Assembly: GCA_034331105.1 (NCBI GenBank)
Contig: JAXQGB010000006.1
Location: 1-64,000 of the forward strand
Origin: Caenicola sp034331105
Lineage (GTDB): Bacteria; Synergistota; Synergistia; Synergistales; Synergistaceae
Reading direction: 5' to 3'
DNA length: 64,000 nucleotides
Made by a program: the position numbers and the translations under genes. The notes under the pieces are model-generated. The model was not told where the DNA came from and did not search any database. It saw only the letters and a list, made by a program, of their open reading frames with translations. This document shows positions 40,362-49,512 of the stretch, one piece after another (position 1 is the first letter of the stretch; every line of letters starts with the position of its first letter).

Positions 40362-41468
40362 TCACTTAATTTTCCTTATAAGAGGCTGGGTGGCACACCT
40401 CAGCGAGCCTCCCTGCCCGTTGTGGGTCCCGAAAAATACCCTGTGGACTTTGATATCCCTCTTCTCGAGCTCGGACTGCAGAAACCTGTTGTCGTTGTGC
40501 TCATTATAGGAGATGATGTAATTTTTGCTGTCGACCGGTATCCCATTTACTGCAAGCCTCTGAACGCTTTCAATGCTTACCTTGATCAGGTCCCATCCTT
40601 TTATATAGTCGGGCAGTCCGTCAACAAAAGCCTCTTCACAAACTATCGCGAGGCCATCGCGCGGAACAGAGAGGACGCAGTCAAGATGGAGGACGTCCTC
40701 CCTCAGGGGGATCCGCACAACATCATATGAGCTTCCCAGTATGTTTTTAAGCCATCTGAAGCCCGCTTCGTTTGATCCGACGCTTGGATTCCTGGTGTTG
40801 CCGACAAGGATAGTCCTGCCCAATACAACAACGTCTCCGCCTTCCAGAAGCGGAGTATCAGGGGTGGGAGGGGCGAGCAATTCCGTGTGAGGCATTGAGA
40901 ACCATCTGACATCACCCTTTGTGCATTTGTCCGTCAGAACTTCTTTGAACCCGGATATGTCGACTTTTCTGAGCGGTGTCCGAAGATTGAGCTCTATCAG
41001 GTTGTTTCCTATCACGGCGATGTTATCTCTGGGAAAATCCTGGCTGAAGCCGTTAAGCAGGACGTCGGAGCCATAATTTTTCTTTATGAAATCAACAGTA
41101 ATCTCTTTGGGACGAAACACTTTGACTCCAAGGGAATTTAAGATGTTGATCAGTGCAAGGTTCTCTTCTTCGAGCATTTCTGTCTCGTTTTTGCCTGTTT
41201 TGGGATCGATCATATCAGTCCACAGCATCCCTGCGGTCTTCCTGGCATACTCTGCTTCGTCCCGCGGCAATACTTTCATGGCGTTTTCGAACCATGGCGC
41301 ACTGAGTGATGGGGACATCCCGTATGGAAGGCCGACGATCACTTCCTTGAGGTCTCCGTACTCATAGTCGACATAGACAGATTGTCCGGATGCTTCCGCT
41401 GTTAAAAGATCAAATGACCAACAGAAGCAGATAATGACCGGAAACAGTATCAATGATGCTATTTTCAT
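40362..41468 (-). CDS. Exported amidinotransferase/arginine-deiminase-fold protein
   Basis: 368 residues. A signal peptide (MKIASLILFPVIICFCWSFD onward, cut near residue 25) is unusual for this pentein-fold superfamily. Family features are PLLEGGDVVVLGRTILVGNT, HLDCVLS with the catalytic His (about residue 259), and GGSLRCATQPL near the C-terminus with the probable nucleophile Cys (about 358). The acidic guanidino-binding residue is plausibly in SQDFPRDN. It may hydrolyse arginine, agmatine or peptidyl-arginine in the periplasm. ATG 41468 follows GGAGGGA. It is monocistronic. Confidence 0.82.
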   Translation of the reverse strand: MKIASLILFPVIICFCWSFDLLTAEASGQSVYVDYEYGDLKEVIVGLPYGMSPSLSAPWFENAMKVLPRDEAEYARKTAGMLWTDMIDPKTGKNETEMLEEENLALINILNSLGVKVFRPKEITVDFIKKNYGSDVLLNGFSQDFPRDNIAVIGNNLIELNLRTPLRKVDISGFKEVLTDKCTKGDVRWFSMPHTELLAPPTPDTPLLEGGDVVVLGRTILVGNTRNPSVGSNEAGFRWLKNILGSSYDVVRIPLREDVLHLDCVLSVPRDGLAIVCEEAFVDGLPDYIKGWDLIKVSIESVQRLAVNGIPVDSKNYIISYNEHNDNRFLQSELEKRDIKVHRVFFGTHNGQGGSLRCATQPLIRKIK

Positions 41469-41686
41469 AAGCGATCCCTCCAAGATATGGACAGTTGTTA
41501 ATTACCTTTCAAAACTATAAAGGATTTGCTGCACGGAAGTTTCAAGGTACGAGAGAACATTTGCCTCAATTATTTAAATGTAAGTATAGATCGAAACAGG
41601 GATGATGGCATAGCAAAATCTTTCAAACTTTGAAAAATATGATCGATCAGGTAATAAGAAGCATAGTGATCCGCGAAAAATAGCGG

Positions 41687-41695
41687 TGATATAAT
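41687..41695 (+). promoter_or_regulatory. Extended -10 promoter of the CPBP gene
   Basis: TGATATAAT, a TGn-extended perfect -10, about 57 nt before the start. No good -35 is present. Confidence 0.5.
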
Positions 41696-41751
41696 GGACA
41701 GGAATCAAGCCCGACCGACAGGGCAACGCCTTTTCGCAGAGAGTGGAATGG

Positions 41752-42255
41752 ATGGACAGATTTTCAGATCTCTTCTCATATGATAAAACATCAAACAGGG
41801 ACAGGGCGGAGGATGTTTCTCCCTTCAGTGTCGTTTTTGAAAAAAGAGCTATCGCTCAAACGATCCTTATTACCGTATTTACATTATTAATGCTGACTGC
41901 GGTCGCCCTTGTTTGGCCATGGGATGACCTTCCGCACCGAAGGCCGTTTGACATGGTTTTGAAGCTGATCATCTCCGGGCTGGCCGCAGCCGTGGCAGAG
42001 GAAATATTCTTCAGGGGCTGGATGCAGCCCACGCTGAGGAGGAGATATTCGGCGGCAGTTTCAATAGTGGCTGTAAACCTTGTCTTCGCGCCCCTGCACC
42101 TTATCGTTGCGCCCTATCTCATTTCGCTTCTCACCTTCTTCCCGGGTCTGATAATGGGGTGGCTGCGTGAGAGATACGGAAATATACTTCCTTCAATTAT
42201 TTTTCATTTTCTGGGAAACGTCTGGGCGATCTGGTTCTTTCCCTCGCCCTTTTAG
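41752..42255 (+). CDS. CPBP-family intramembrane metalloprotease
   Basis: About 167 residues with four hydrophobic segments. Motif 1 is EEIFFRGWMQPTLRR (Glu-Glu and Arg, about residues 83-97); motif 2 FAPLHLI supplies a His; motif 3 HFLGNVWAIWF supplies another. Together these are the metal and catalytic residues of Rce1/ABI-type proteases. It is shorter than many family members. Bacterial roles include peptide maturation or bacteriocin immunity; none is indicated by the neighbours. GTG 41743 is an alternative start. Confidence 0.85.
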   Translation: MDRFSDLFSYDKTSNRDRAEDVSPFSVVFEKRAIAQTILITVFTLLMLTAVALVWPWDDLPHRRPFDMVLKLIISGLAAAVAEEIFFRGWMQPTLRRRYSAAVSIVAVNLVFAPLHLIVAPYLISLLTFFPGLIMGWLRERYGNILPSIIFHFLGNVWAIWFFPSPF

Positions 42256-42271
42256 ATATTGGAATTGAACG

Positions 42272-42299
42272 TTGAAGTGTAAAATGATGGTAATATATT
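42272..42299 (+). promoter_or_regulatory. Possible gspG promoter
   Basis: TTGAAG (42272-42277), 16-nt spacer, TATATT (42294-42299). Confidence 0.45.
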
Positions 42300-42346
42300 A
42301 AGACAACACAGCAAAACTTTATTGCAAAGGGGACAGGCAGATTCTA

Positions 42347-42784
42347 ATGAAAATTATAAAAATCTTCGGCAGAAGGCGCGGTTTCACCCTTATTGAAATA
42401 ATGGTAGTAGTCGTGATAATCGGCCTCCTTTCAGCTCTTGTCGGTCCCAGACTGATCGGACAGAGTGAAGAGGCAAAGATAAAAACTACAAGGACCCAGA
42501 TCGCACAGCTGGAGCAGGTTTTGGGCCTTTTCCATCTGGACAACGGTTTTTACCCGACAACAGACCAGGGACTGTCTGCCCTTGTGAAACCGCCGAGCAC
42601 TCCTCCCGAACCGCTGAATTACAAAAAGAACGGTTATATGAAAAAGGTCCCCAAAGACGCCTGGGGCAGAGAATTTATTTATGAGTCTCCCGGCCGGAAC
42701 GGAGACTTCGACCTGTTTTCATACGGGGCGGACGGCCAGGAAGGCGGAGAAGACTCTAACTCGGATATAACGAACTGGGAATAG
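42347..42784 (+). CDS. gspG: Type II secretion major pseudopilin GspG
   Basis: 145 residues, normal length. The class III signal GRRRG-FTLIEIMVVVVIIG has a prepilin-peptidase cut after Gly12 and Glu at +5. The C-terminal pattern NGFYPTTDQGLSALV, KKVPKDAWGREFIYESPG and DLFSYGADGQEGG is specific for GspG, including the Asp-rich calcium-site region. It builds the periplasmic pseudopilus. It is transcribed away from the other gsp genes and ends at its own terminator. Confidence 0.96.
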   Translation: MKIIKIFGRRRGFTLIEIMVVVVIIGLLSALVGPRLIGQSEEAKIKTTRTQIAQLEQVLGLFHLDNGFYPTTDQGLSALVKPPSTPPEPLNYKKNGYMKKVPKDAWGREFIYESPGRNGDFDLFSYGADGQEGGEDSNSDITNWE

Positions 42785-42790
42785 CAAAAA

Positions 42791-42821
42791 GGCGCAGCCT
42801 GATCAGGCTGCGCCTGCTTTT
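42791..42821 (+). terminator. Terminator of gspG
   Basis: A perfect 24-nt palindrome (GGCGCAGCCT, loop GATC, AGGCTGCGCC), followed by TGCTTTTAT. Confidence 0.85.
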
Positions 42822-42839
42822 ATCTCATCTTTAGGTTTT

Positions 42840-42867
42840 GCATCAGGCTGCCGGTACAGCCTGATGC
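42840..42867. repeat. Second hairpin sharing the core of the gspG terminator
   Basis: GCATCAGGCTG and CAGCCTGATGC form an 11-bp stem around CCGGTA. The core CAGGCTG / CAGCCTG also forms the preceding terminator, so strand exchange between the two hairpins is possible. There is no U-run. Confidence 0.6.
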
Positions 42868-42944
42868 AGCGTACTGTTCACCCCTGTGATCATTTTGTGT
42901 TGCCTGAGTCAGTTTAAAGGGACGTACCATTTTCTGAAAGGGAC

Positions 42945-44225
42945 ATGACAAGGATGGAAAAGGCAGCCGCAATAATTAGAAAGCATAAGAAAGCGATAAT
43001 GCTCTTTTCTTCATTCATCATAATGGCAGCCGCAGCGGTATCGTTGTCTGTGGCAGGTGAGCTGTGCCTTCATGAGCCAAGCAGGGCTTCAGGTGAAGAT
43101 GTGATATCAATAGGCGGAAGGGACCTGCTTAACATGTCCAATCTTACCCCTCCCGAAAGGGAACTATACCGCACGCTCTCGAAAAACGGGGGCGTAATAA
43201 CTGATAAGATGATCTCCTCCATGTCAGACAACAGGCATTGGGACGAATTCATTCTCAAAAAGGACGAATCTGTGGGATCCGCCGCTAAAAAATACCATAT
43301 CACGGCAGAAGACCTTCTTCGGATAAACCGCATTGACGCGGGAAAAAAGAGGGAGGGGGATATCGTGATCTATGTGCCAAGAGGAAGGGAGCACATGGAT
43401 GAGACCTCCTTCTTCGTCAAAGAAATGAAAAGAAGGGAAGCAGAATTTTTAAGGCAGAAAAAACTGGTCTCTGTGACCGCATACATTGTAAAAGAGGGGG
43501 ATACCCTCTGGTCGATCGCCGAAAGGTTTGATATCAGCGCGGATACGATAATAGGTTCAAACAGCCCGCAAAAAATCAACAGCCTATTACCGGGCACAGT
43601 CTTGCGGATACCCGACCGGGAGGGTATCTTTGTCAAAGTCCCGGAGGGGGAAAGTGTCGAAAGGCTTTCATCTCTCTATGGCACGAGAAGAGATCAGATC
43701 TGCGCCGCTAACGGCATAGAAACCGGCTCTCCGCTCTCTTCTGCCAGAGAGGTCTTTTTGCCGGGTGCAAATTATGCCGCAGTTATACAGACAGAAAGTG
43801 GAATGGTTAAAATAGCATCAGGAAGAGAGTATCTGTTGCGAAATACCCTTATATGGCCGGTCAGAGGAAGAGTTTCGAGCATGTTTGGCTGGAGGGGGCT
43901 CTCTTACGCCTCAGCAGGCAGCTTCCACTCAGGTCTGGACATAATGGCTCCATATGGAAGAGCGATAGTATCAGCGATGGATGGCGTAGTTGCCTATTCA
44001 GGCTGGATGGGAGGGTACGGCAAAACTGTCGTTGTGGATCATACAGACGGGATCACGACCCTTTACGGACACTGCAGCGGCCTGGCAGTCCAAAAAGGCG
44101 ATCCGGTCTATTCCGGTCAGTTGATATCCTATGTTGGGAGCACCGGAAGGTCGACCGGCAACCATCTTCACTTTGAGGTCAGAAAGAACAGTATTCCGGT
44201 CGATCCCCTGAGTGCTCTCAGATAA
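42945..44225 (+). CDS. LysM-domain M23 endopeptidase
   Basis: 426 residues. A membrane anchor or signal (about 18-38) is followed by three LysM-like modules (near 105-145, 180-225 with VKEGDTLWSIAERFDISADT, and 230-265) that bind peptidoglycan. A C-terminal M23 zinc peptidase domain (about 305-426) has FHSGLDIMAPYG (His and Asp ligands), TLYGHCSG and NHLHFEVRKN (HxH). It should cut or remodel peptide cross-links. Between gspG and the gsp operon it may open the wall for the secretion machine. ATG 42954 is an alternative start. Confidence 0.93.
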   Translation: MTRMEKAAAIIRKHKKAIMLFSSFIIMAAAAVSLSVAGELCLHEPSRASGEDVISIGGRDLLNMSNLTPPERELYRTLSKNGGVITDKMISSMSDNRHWDEFILKKDESVGSAAKKYHITAEDLLRINRIDAGKKREGDIVIYVPRGREHMDETSFFVKEMKRREAEFLRQKKLVSVTAYIVKEGDTLWSIAERFDISADTIIGSNSPQKINSLLPGTVLRIPDREGIFVKVPEGESVERLSSLYGTRRDQICAANGIETGSPLSSAREVFLPGANYAAVIQTESGMVKIASGREYLLRNTLIWPVRGRVSSMFGWRGLSYASAGSFHSGLDIMAPYGRAIVSAMDGVVAYSGWMGGYGKTVVVDHTDGITTLYGHCSGLAVQKGDPVYSGQLISYVGSTGRSTGNHLHFEVRKNSIPVDPLSALR

Positions 44226-44229
44226 TTTT

Positions 44230-45405
44230 CTATCCGGTAGCAAGTGTCGAAAGATCAAAAATAGGCAGAAGCACTGCTATCACCACGAACCCGACAAGAA
44301 AACCCATTACAAGTATTATCAGAGGTTCTGCAAGGGTAGCGTATTTTTGCATCGATGACTGAGCGATATCCCAGCAGTTGCTGCCCAGCCGGATAAGCCC
44401 GTCAGGAAGATCCCTCCCGTTTTCACTGACCCTTACCACAGAGACTATCTCCTCAGGGAAGGACCCCTCTTTTTCAAGCCCCTGAGAAAACCTGTAACCT
44501 TTTCTTATATGGTCCTGCACAATTTGAAGCCTTCCTTTGACAGGATCGAGAGGTTCTGTGAGTTTAAGGGCCTGAATAAGCGGCAGGCCGGCTTTCAGGA
44601 GCGTCCCGGTCTGTGAAAATATCATTGAGAATGCAATGTTTTCCTTTATCTCCCTGAATATCGGGATGGTAATGCTCCTGCCGCTTCTGCGGAGGAATAT
44701 GAAAACTATCAAAAGGGCGATCAGGAATGGAATAAAGGCCACCCTGACAGCATCAGAAATGAAGATCAGAAGACGGGTCACAAAGGGAAGTTCTGCTCCT
44801 GAATCAATTACCAGCGCTGTCAGCCTTGGCACAACAAACGTAAGAAGGAAGACTACCACTGCCATTCCAACCACGAACATCAGGAGCGGATAGGTAAGCG
44901 AAGAACGAAGCTTCCTTCGGAGATGGACCTCGTTTTGTATCATTTCAGCAGCTTTTTCGAGAATGTCAGGAAGCGAGGCGGATCTTTCTCCTGATTCGAC
45001 CATGCCGACCAGGCTCTCTCTGAAGACCCCTGCGGCACGCATTGAAGCCGCAAGTGAACGGCCACCTTCGACAGATTCCCTCAGTTCGGTGTAGACAGGC
45101 TTTAGGAGCTTGTTTCTGGTCTGTCTCTGGAGCAGCCTGAGAACTTCAGTTATCGAAAGTCCGCTTTTGATGTAGGAGGAAAGTGTTATGCAGAAGAGGT
45201 GCTGGTCTTCCAGGCTGATCTGCCTGGCCCTCTTCCTGTGTCCTGAGAAAAAATTGAGCTTTCTGCTGCTTTCTTCTTTTATGCTTACTACTGTCAGTCC
45301 ATTTGATACGAGCTCGCTGAGCAGCTCATTCTCATTCGCTGCTTCTTTGCGGAGCTCTTTTTGACGGCCGTCTGCCGTGTAAACGTCAGCTTTAAAAAGG
45401 GGCAA
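44230..45405 (-). CDS. gspF: Type II secretion inner-membrane platform protein GspF
   Basis: 391 residues. Two homologous GspF domains (about 60-190 and 260-390) with SLAASMRAAGVFRESLVGMV and its repeat FSQGLEKEGSFPEEIVSVVR, each followed by a membrane segment; three helices in total. GspF connects the ATPase to pseudopilus assembly. It lies three bases after gspE. Its stop is four bases from the convergent M23 gene, leaving no intergenic terminator. Confidence 0.95.
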   Translation of the reverse strand: MPLFKADVYTADGRQKELRKEAANENELLSELVSNGLTVVSIKEESSRKLNFFSGHRKRARQISLEDQHLFCITLSSYIKSGLSITEVLRLLQRQTRNKLLKPVYTELRESVEGGRSLAASMRAAGVFRESLVGMVESGERSASLPDILEKAAEMIQNEVHLRRKLRSSLTYPLLMFVVGMAVVVFLLTFVVPRLTALVIDSGAELPFVTRLLIFISDAVRVAFIPFLIALLIVFIFLRRSGRSITIPIFREIKENIAFSMIFSQTGTLLKAGLPLIQALKLTEPLDPVKGRLQIVQDHIRKGYRFSQGLEKEGSFPEEIVSVVRVSENGRDLPDGLIRLGSNCWDIAQSSMQKYATLAEPLIILVMGFLVGFVVIAVLLPIFDLSTLATG

Positions 45406-45408
45406 GTC

Positions 45409-46893
45409 TTACACCTCTCCGACTACCCGGAGCATTTCTTCGGGGGTCGTCTCACCGTTTGCGACTGCCTTTATGCCCAGTTCGAGAAGGGTGTAGAAAC
45501 CATTTTTTTGTGCCAGTCTGCGCAGTTCGGGAGAAGGGGCTTTTTCCGCTATGGCTGCCTGTATCTCCGGAGTGACGTCAAATTGCTCATAAAGTCCGAA
45601 ACGTCCGATATAGCCTGTTCCCCTGCACTTTTCGCATCCTCTTCCCCGCCATGCCTTATCCATTCCTTGCTGAAGGATCACTCCCGAAGCGGGGACCTCC
45701 TCCCTGCAATGGGGGCAGATCCTCCTTACAAGTCTCTGAGCGACTACTCCCAGCAAAGAGCCTGAAACAAGGTACGGTTCGATCCCCATATCGATAAGCC
45801 TTGTTACTGCGCTGATCGAATCGTTAGTGTGGAGCGTTGAAAGCACCAGGTGTCCGGTAAGCGAAGACTGTATGCCTATGTGGGCAGTGTCAAAGTCGCG
45901 CATTTCTCCTATCATTATGATGTCGGGGTCCTGACGCAGTATCGACCTGAGGGAAGAAGAAAATGTAAGCCCGGCCTTGTCGTTTACCTGGACCTGGCCG
46001 ACGCCCGGAAGGTCGTACTCAATTGGGTCTTCAACGGTTATGATGTTTACTTCGGGCCTTGCCAGCGCCTGGAGGATAGCATAAAGGCTCGTACTTTTGC
46101 CTGAACCGGTCGGTCCGGTGAAAAGTATCATGCCGTTTGGCCGCCTAATTAGTTCTTCCAGCCTTTTTCTCTCTTCAGGCTTCATGCCAAGCTCCTCAAG
46201 CGACAGCAGCCCTCTTGCCTTGTCCAGAAGCCTCATTACAAGCCTTTCGCCATGCTGTGTGGGGAGTGAGCTGACCCTTATGTCGACCATACGCTCTCCG
46301 AGGCTTATCCCGATCCTTCCGTCCTGAGGGACGAACCTCTCAGCTATATCAAGGTTTGCCATAACTTTGACCCTGCTTGTGACCGGCGCCTGATGTCCTT
46401 TGGAGAGGCTGTATTTGTCTAGAAGCACTCCGTCCACCCTGTATCGCACTGTGACCCTGTCTTCATAAGGCTCTATATGTATGTCTGTAGCCCGTTCTTT
46501 TAGTGACTCTACGATCAATCCGTTTACAAGCCTTATGACAGGGGCATCGACGGTATCGCTCATTACTTCCTGGCGGACCAGTTCCGAGAGGTCGTTTACT
46601 TCCTCTATTGAGCTGAGTGTATCCTGGACTATGCCGCTTTTTATGTCGTAAAGGCTCCTTATGAGATGCTGTATGTCAGATGCCGGATATATTTCAGTGT
46701 CGCAGGACATACCAGATTTGGATGCGATCAGCTGTGCTTCCGTGAAAGCTGAGAGGTCCGAAAGGGCGACTGACATGACCCCCTCAGATATGCTGAGAGG
46801 AACGATCCCTTTATCGCGAAGAGTATCAAGGCTCACCCCGGCAGGGATAAGCTCCAGGATCTCTTCAGGCGAGGGCATGGGCTTCAGCGTCAT
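45409..46893 (-). CDS. gspE: Type II secretion ATPase GspE
   Basis: 494 residues. The N-terminal MshEN-type domain (about 10-90) is followed by the AAA+ ATPase: Walker A FTGPTGSGKST (about 258-268), Asp box TVEDPIEYDLPGVGQVQVN, Walker B DIIMIGEMRD and His box LSTLHTNDS. A tetracysteine zinc module (RRICPHC ... CEKC) is present, as in GspE and PilB. It powers pseudopilus growth. It overlaps gspD by four bases. Confidence 0.96.
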   Translation of the reverse strand: MTLKPMPSPEEILELIPAGVSLDTLRDKGIVPLSISEGVMSVALSDLSAFTEAQLIASKSGMSCDTEIYPASDIQHLIRSLYDIKSGIVQDTLSSIEEVNDLSELVRQEVMSDTVDAPVIRLVNGLIVESLKERATDIHIEPYEDRVTVRYRVDGVLLDKYSLSKGHQAPVTSRVKVMANLDIAERFVPQDGRIGISLGERMVDIRVSSLPTQHGERLVMRLLDKARGLLSLEELGMKPEERKRLEELIRRPNGMILFTGPTGSGKSTSLYAILQALARPEVNIITVEDPIEYDLPGVGQVQVNDKAGLTFSSSLRSILRQDPDIIMIGEMRDFDTAHIGIQSSLTGHLVLSTLHTNDSISAVTRLIDMGIEPYLVSGSLLGVVAQRLVRRICPHCREEVPASGVILQQGMDKAWRGRGCEKCRGTGYIGRFGLYEQFDVTPEIQAAIAEKAPSPELRRLAQKNGFYTLLELGIKAVANGETTPEEMLRVVGEV

Positions 46894-48980
46894 TTTCCCT
46901 TGTCTTTCTCTTTTGCTTCCATTTCTTTCACAAGCTCGTTGTATCTTACCTTCCAGTCGCTCTTCTTCTCTTCCTGCTTATCTCCGCTCAGGGTCTTGTT
47001 GGGGTCGAGCATATCCTTTGTTACGCCTTCGTTCTTGATCGATTTTTCGTAATCGTCCTGATTCTTCATCAGTGTTCCGATCTCAGCCTGGCTAAGCTGC
47101 TGTCCTTCGCTGATTATGCTGTGGGTCATCCTTGAAGCGGCCCTGGGATCTTCCAGTATGTAAGGAGTCAGGAATATCATGAGGTCGACCTTTTCCCTCT
47201 GCTTTTCGCTGGATTTAAATAGGTTTCCAATAAGGGGGATGTATGAGAAGAAAGGCACCCTGTGCTTGAGCACTTTTTCTGCCTCCCTTATGAGGCCTCC
47301 GATTATTATCGTGTCTCCGTTGGCAACAAGGACGTTTGTCTTAACTTCGCGTTTGGATGTTACAGGGGTCGGCGATCCCATCGTGGTAAGAAGATCCTCC
47401 ACCCTCTGTTCTATCTCAAGGGCGACCAGGTTTCCGCTCCTTACATGCGGGGTGACAGACAAAATGAGGCCTACATCCTTGTACTCGTATGTGTTCTGAA
47501 CAGCTCTCGGGTTGCTCGTATCTGTCAGGGTCCCCTTCAGCTGCGGGATGACCTGGCCTACCTGGAGATGGCTTGGAAGATTGTCGGTGCACATAAGCCG
47601 GGGCATCGAGAGTACGTTTATAGCATCAAACTTGTTAAGCATCTTTACATAGGTGTATATGAGCGCTTTGCCGTCCGTGTTGGTCGTCGTGTAAGTGTTC
47701 CCTGTAACAGGATTGGTATATATTTCCTCCGTTGTGATCAGTTTGTCGTAAAGGTCGATTATCTGGCCCGGGACCGAGGCGCTGCCCATCTGTATGTTTC
47801 CGGCGACCACCGCGTCACCGGCTATTCCGCCTCCCCAGGCTGCCCAGTCTATGCCGGCGCTGTTGAGTTTGTTAAGGTTGACTTCTGCTATCAGGCCGCG
47901 CAGCAGCACCTGCTTTGGCTGGATATCAAGCTGGACCAGTATCTCCTTGAGCGAGCCAAACTGTTCATGTGAGGCTGTGAAAACAAGACTGTTTGTAGGA
48001 AGGTCCGGGACCACCGAGGAAGGTATCGCTCCTTTGGGGTCGGGAGAAAGTTTGGCTGCTGTCGCGAGGATGCTGTTCATCTGTTCAGCGACGACTTTTG
48101 CATCTGCGTTCTGTAGGCGGTAGACATGGAAGCTTTCAGCTCGGGAAGGTACGTCCAGTATTTTTAGGATCCTTTCCGACTCCAGAAGGGCCTGGCTGCT
48201 TCCAATGAGGACGACACGCCTTGTCCTCTCGTCACCCACCGCAAGAATGCCCGAAAGTCTGGATGAGGTGTCTTTGGACATAACATTCAGCTGAGATTCC
48301 ACGACCTTTGGATTGGCATGTGTCAGGGTGAATGCCTTTATGCTCCTTACGCTGTCCTGGGAGTCAAGAGCCCTTATCACGCTTACGGAACGGTTCAGGG
48401 CCGAGGCCTTGCCGGTAAGCAGTATCGCGTTTCCATTTTCAAGTGGTGTGACATTTATATCCGGTACAGCGGATCTGAGCGGTTCCGTGATGTAACCCGC
48501 CTTTACATGACGAAGTGGAACGACCTGGACAGTCAGGGCTTCACCGGGAGCTATGCTGCGGTCGCCCTTGAAAACGGTGTTGTTCAATGTCGGCCCAGAG
48601 CTGGCAGGCAATACCTTTGAATACCCGCCCATGTTCTGTATTGAGAGATTGTTCATCTCAAGCACGGAGAGCATTACTTCCCTTGCCTCTCTTAACGAGA
48701 TAGTCTTTGGCGAGACGATAGAGACCTTACCTCCGACAGCGGGGTCCACGACGATATTTTCATTCAGGAGCTCCGACATGAATCTCAGGAACTTACTGAT
48801 CTCAAGGTTGCTGAAGTTAAGCTGTACATTGTTTGACTGCCGCATCTGGCGGGCTGCCGCAGCAAGGTTTTGTTCCTCGTCAGTATTTTCCTGAGTCTGG
48901 GCATATGTGCATCCGGCAGATGAAGAGAAGATAAAGAAAAGTATAAAGATGAATGATAATAATCTGGTTTTTTTGAACAT
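46890..48980 (-). CDS. gspD: Type II secretion outer-membrane secretin GspD
   Basis: 696 residues. A signal peptide with a Cys at about residue 24 (SSSAGC, possibly a lipobox variant) is followed by N0 and N1-N3 domains (about 50-330; QLNFSNLEISKFLRFMSELL and repeated LNDAD-type KH folds). The secretin C-domain (about 350-620) has VPFFSYIPLIGNLFKSSEKQ at the end. It forms the outer-membrane gate. The tail (620-696) is charged and helical, perhaps a pilotin-binding or S-domain region. GGGGAGA precedes the ATG. Confidence 0.95.
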   Translation of the reverse strand: MFKKTRLLSFIFILFFIFSSSAGCTYAQTQENTDEEQNLAAAARQMRQSNNVQLNFSNLEISKFLRFMSELLNENIVVDPAVGGKVSIVSPKTISLREAREVMLSVLEMNNLSIQNMGGYSKVLPASSGPTLNNTVFKGDRSIAPGEALTVQVVPLRHVKAGYITEPLRSAVPDINVTPLENGNAILLTGKASALNRSVSVIRALDSQDSVRSIKAFTLTHANPKVVESQLNVMSKDTSSRLSGILAVGDERTRRVVLIGSSQALLESERILKILDVPSRAESFHVYRLQNADAKVVAEQMNSILATAAKLSPDPKGAIPSSVVPDLPTNSLVFTASHEQFGSLKEILVQLDIQPKQVLLRGLIAEVNLNKLNSAGIDWAAWGGGIAGDAVVAGNIQMGSASVPGQIIDLYDKLITTEEIYTNPVTGNTYTTTNTDGKALIYTYVKMLNKFDAINVLSMPRLMCTDNLPSHLQVGQVIPQLKGTLTDTSNPRAVQNTYEYKDVGLILSVTPHVRSGNLVALEIEQRVEDLLTTMGSPTPVTSKREVKTNVLVANGDTIIIGGLIREAEKVLKHRVPFFSYIPLIGNLFKSSEKQREKVDLMIFLTPYILEDPRAASRMTHSIISEGQQLSQAEIGTLMKNQDDYEKSIKNEGVTKDMLDPNKTLSGDKQEEKKSDWKVRYNELVKEMEAKEKDKGK

Positions 48981-49113
48981 GTCAGATCTCTCCCCGGTTG
49001 CTAGTATTTATCTCTGGATAGATGCTGTGATTTTTATGTTCTTCCGATTTCGTCTTCCTTTTTTTATAAACTTCCAGTAAAGGCTGTCCAATAGAGGCGA
49101 TAATGATACCCTA

Positions 49114-49512
49114 TCAGTCATAGGGCATATATATGACGATATTCCGCTCTTCTTTCGTGTTGCTGACATTGATCTTTTTCCATCTCATATCTTCTTCGGC
49201 AACGATCATCTCTGCCTGTTCCGGAGCGGAAAGGTCAAGTCTCCCGAAATCCTCGCCGAACATTTCCTTTGTCCCGTCAGATGTTTCCCATATTATATCG
49301 CCGCTAGTGCCTGACGTCTGTACTGTTTCCAGCATTATGCCTGTCCGGATAGCTTTTGCTTGTTGCATAAGCGTGATCTCGGACTTTGCCCCTCTGAGCC
49401 CTTCCTGTCCAAGCATAACAAGCTTTATTGCTGCGGTCGCAGTCAGGGACAGGATCACTACAGCCACCATAACTTCAACTAGTGTGAAGGCGCGTTTCCT
49501 TTTAATATTCAT
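49114..49512 (-). CDS. Minor pseudopilin, GspI-like
   Basis: 132 residues. The prepilin segment KRKRA-FTLVEVMVAVVILSL has Ala instead of the usual Gly before the cut, with Glu+5 present. Its place between gspC and gspD and its size fit GspI (or GspH); I prefer GspI because of the VMVA.VI pattern. Minor pseudopilins form the tip complex with J and K. ATG overlaps the gspC stop by four bases. A 133-nt gap follows before gspD, carrying a small hairpin at the stop codon. Confidence 0.75.
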   Translation of the reverse strand: MNIKRKRAFTLVEVMVAVVILSLTATAAIKLVMLGQEGLRGAKSEITLMQQAKAIRTGIMLETVQTSGTSGDIIWETSDGTKEMFGEDFGRLDLSAPEQAEMIVAEEDMRWKKINVSNTKEERNIVIYMPYD

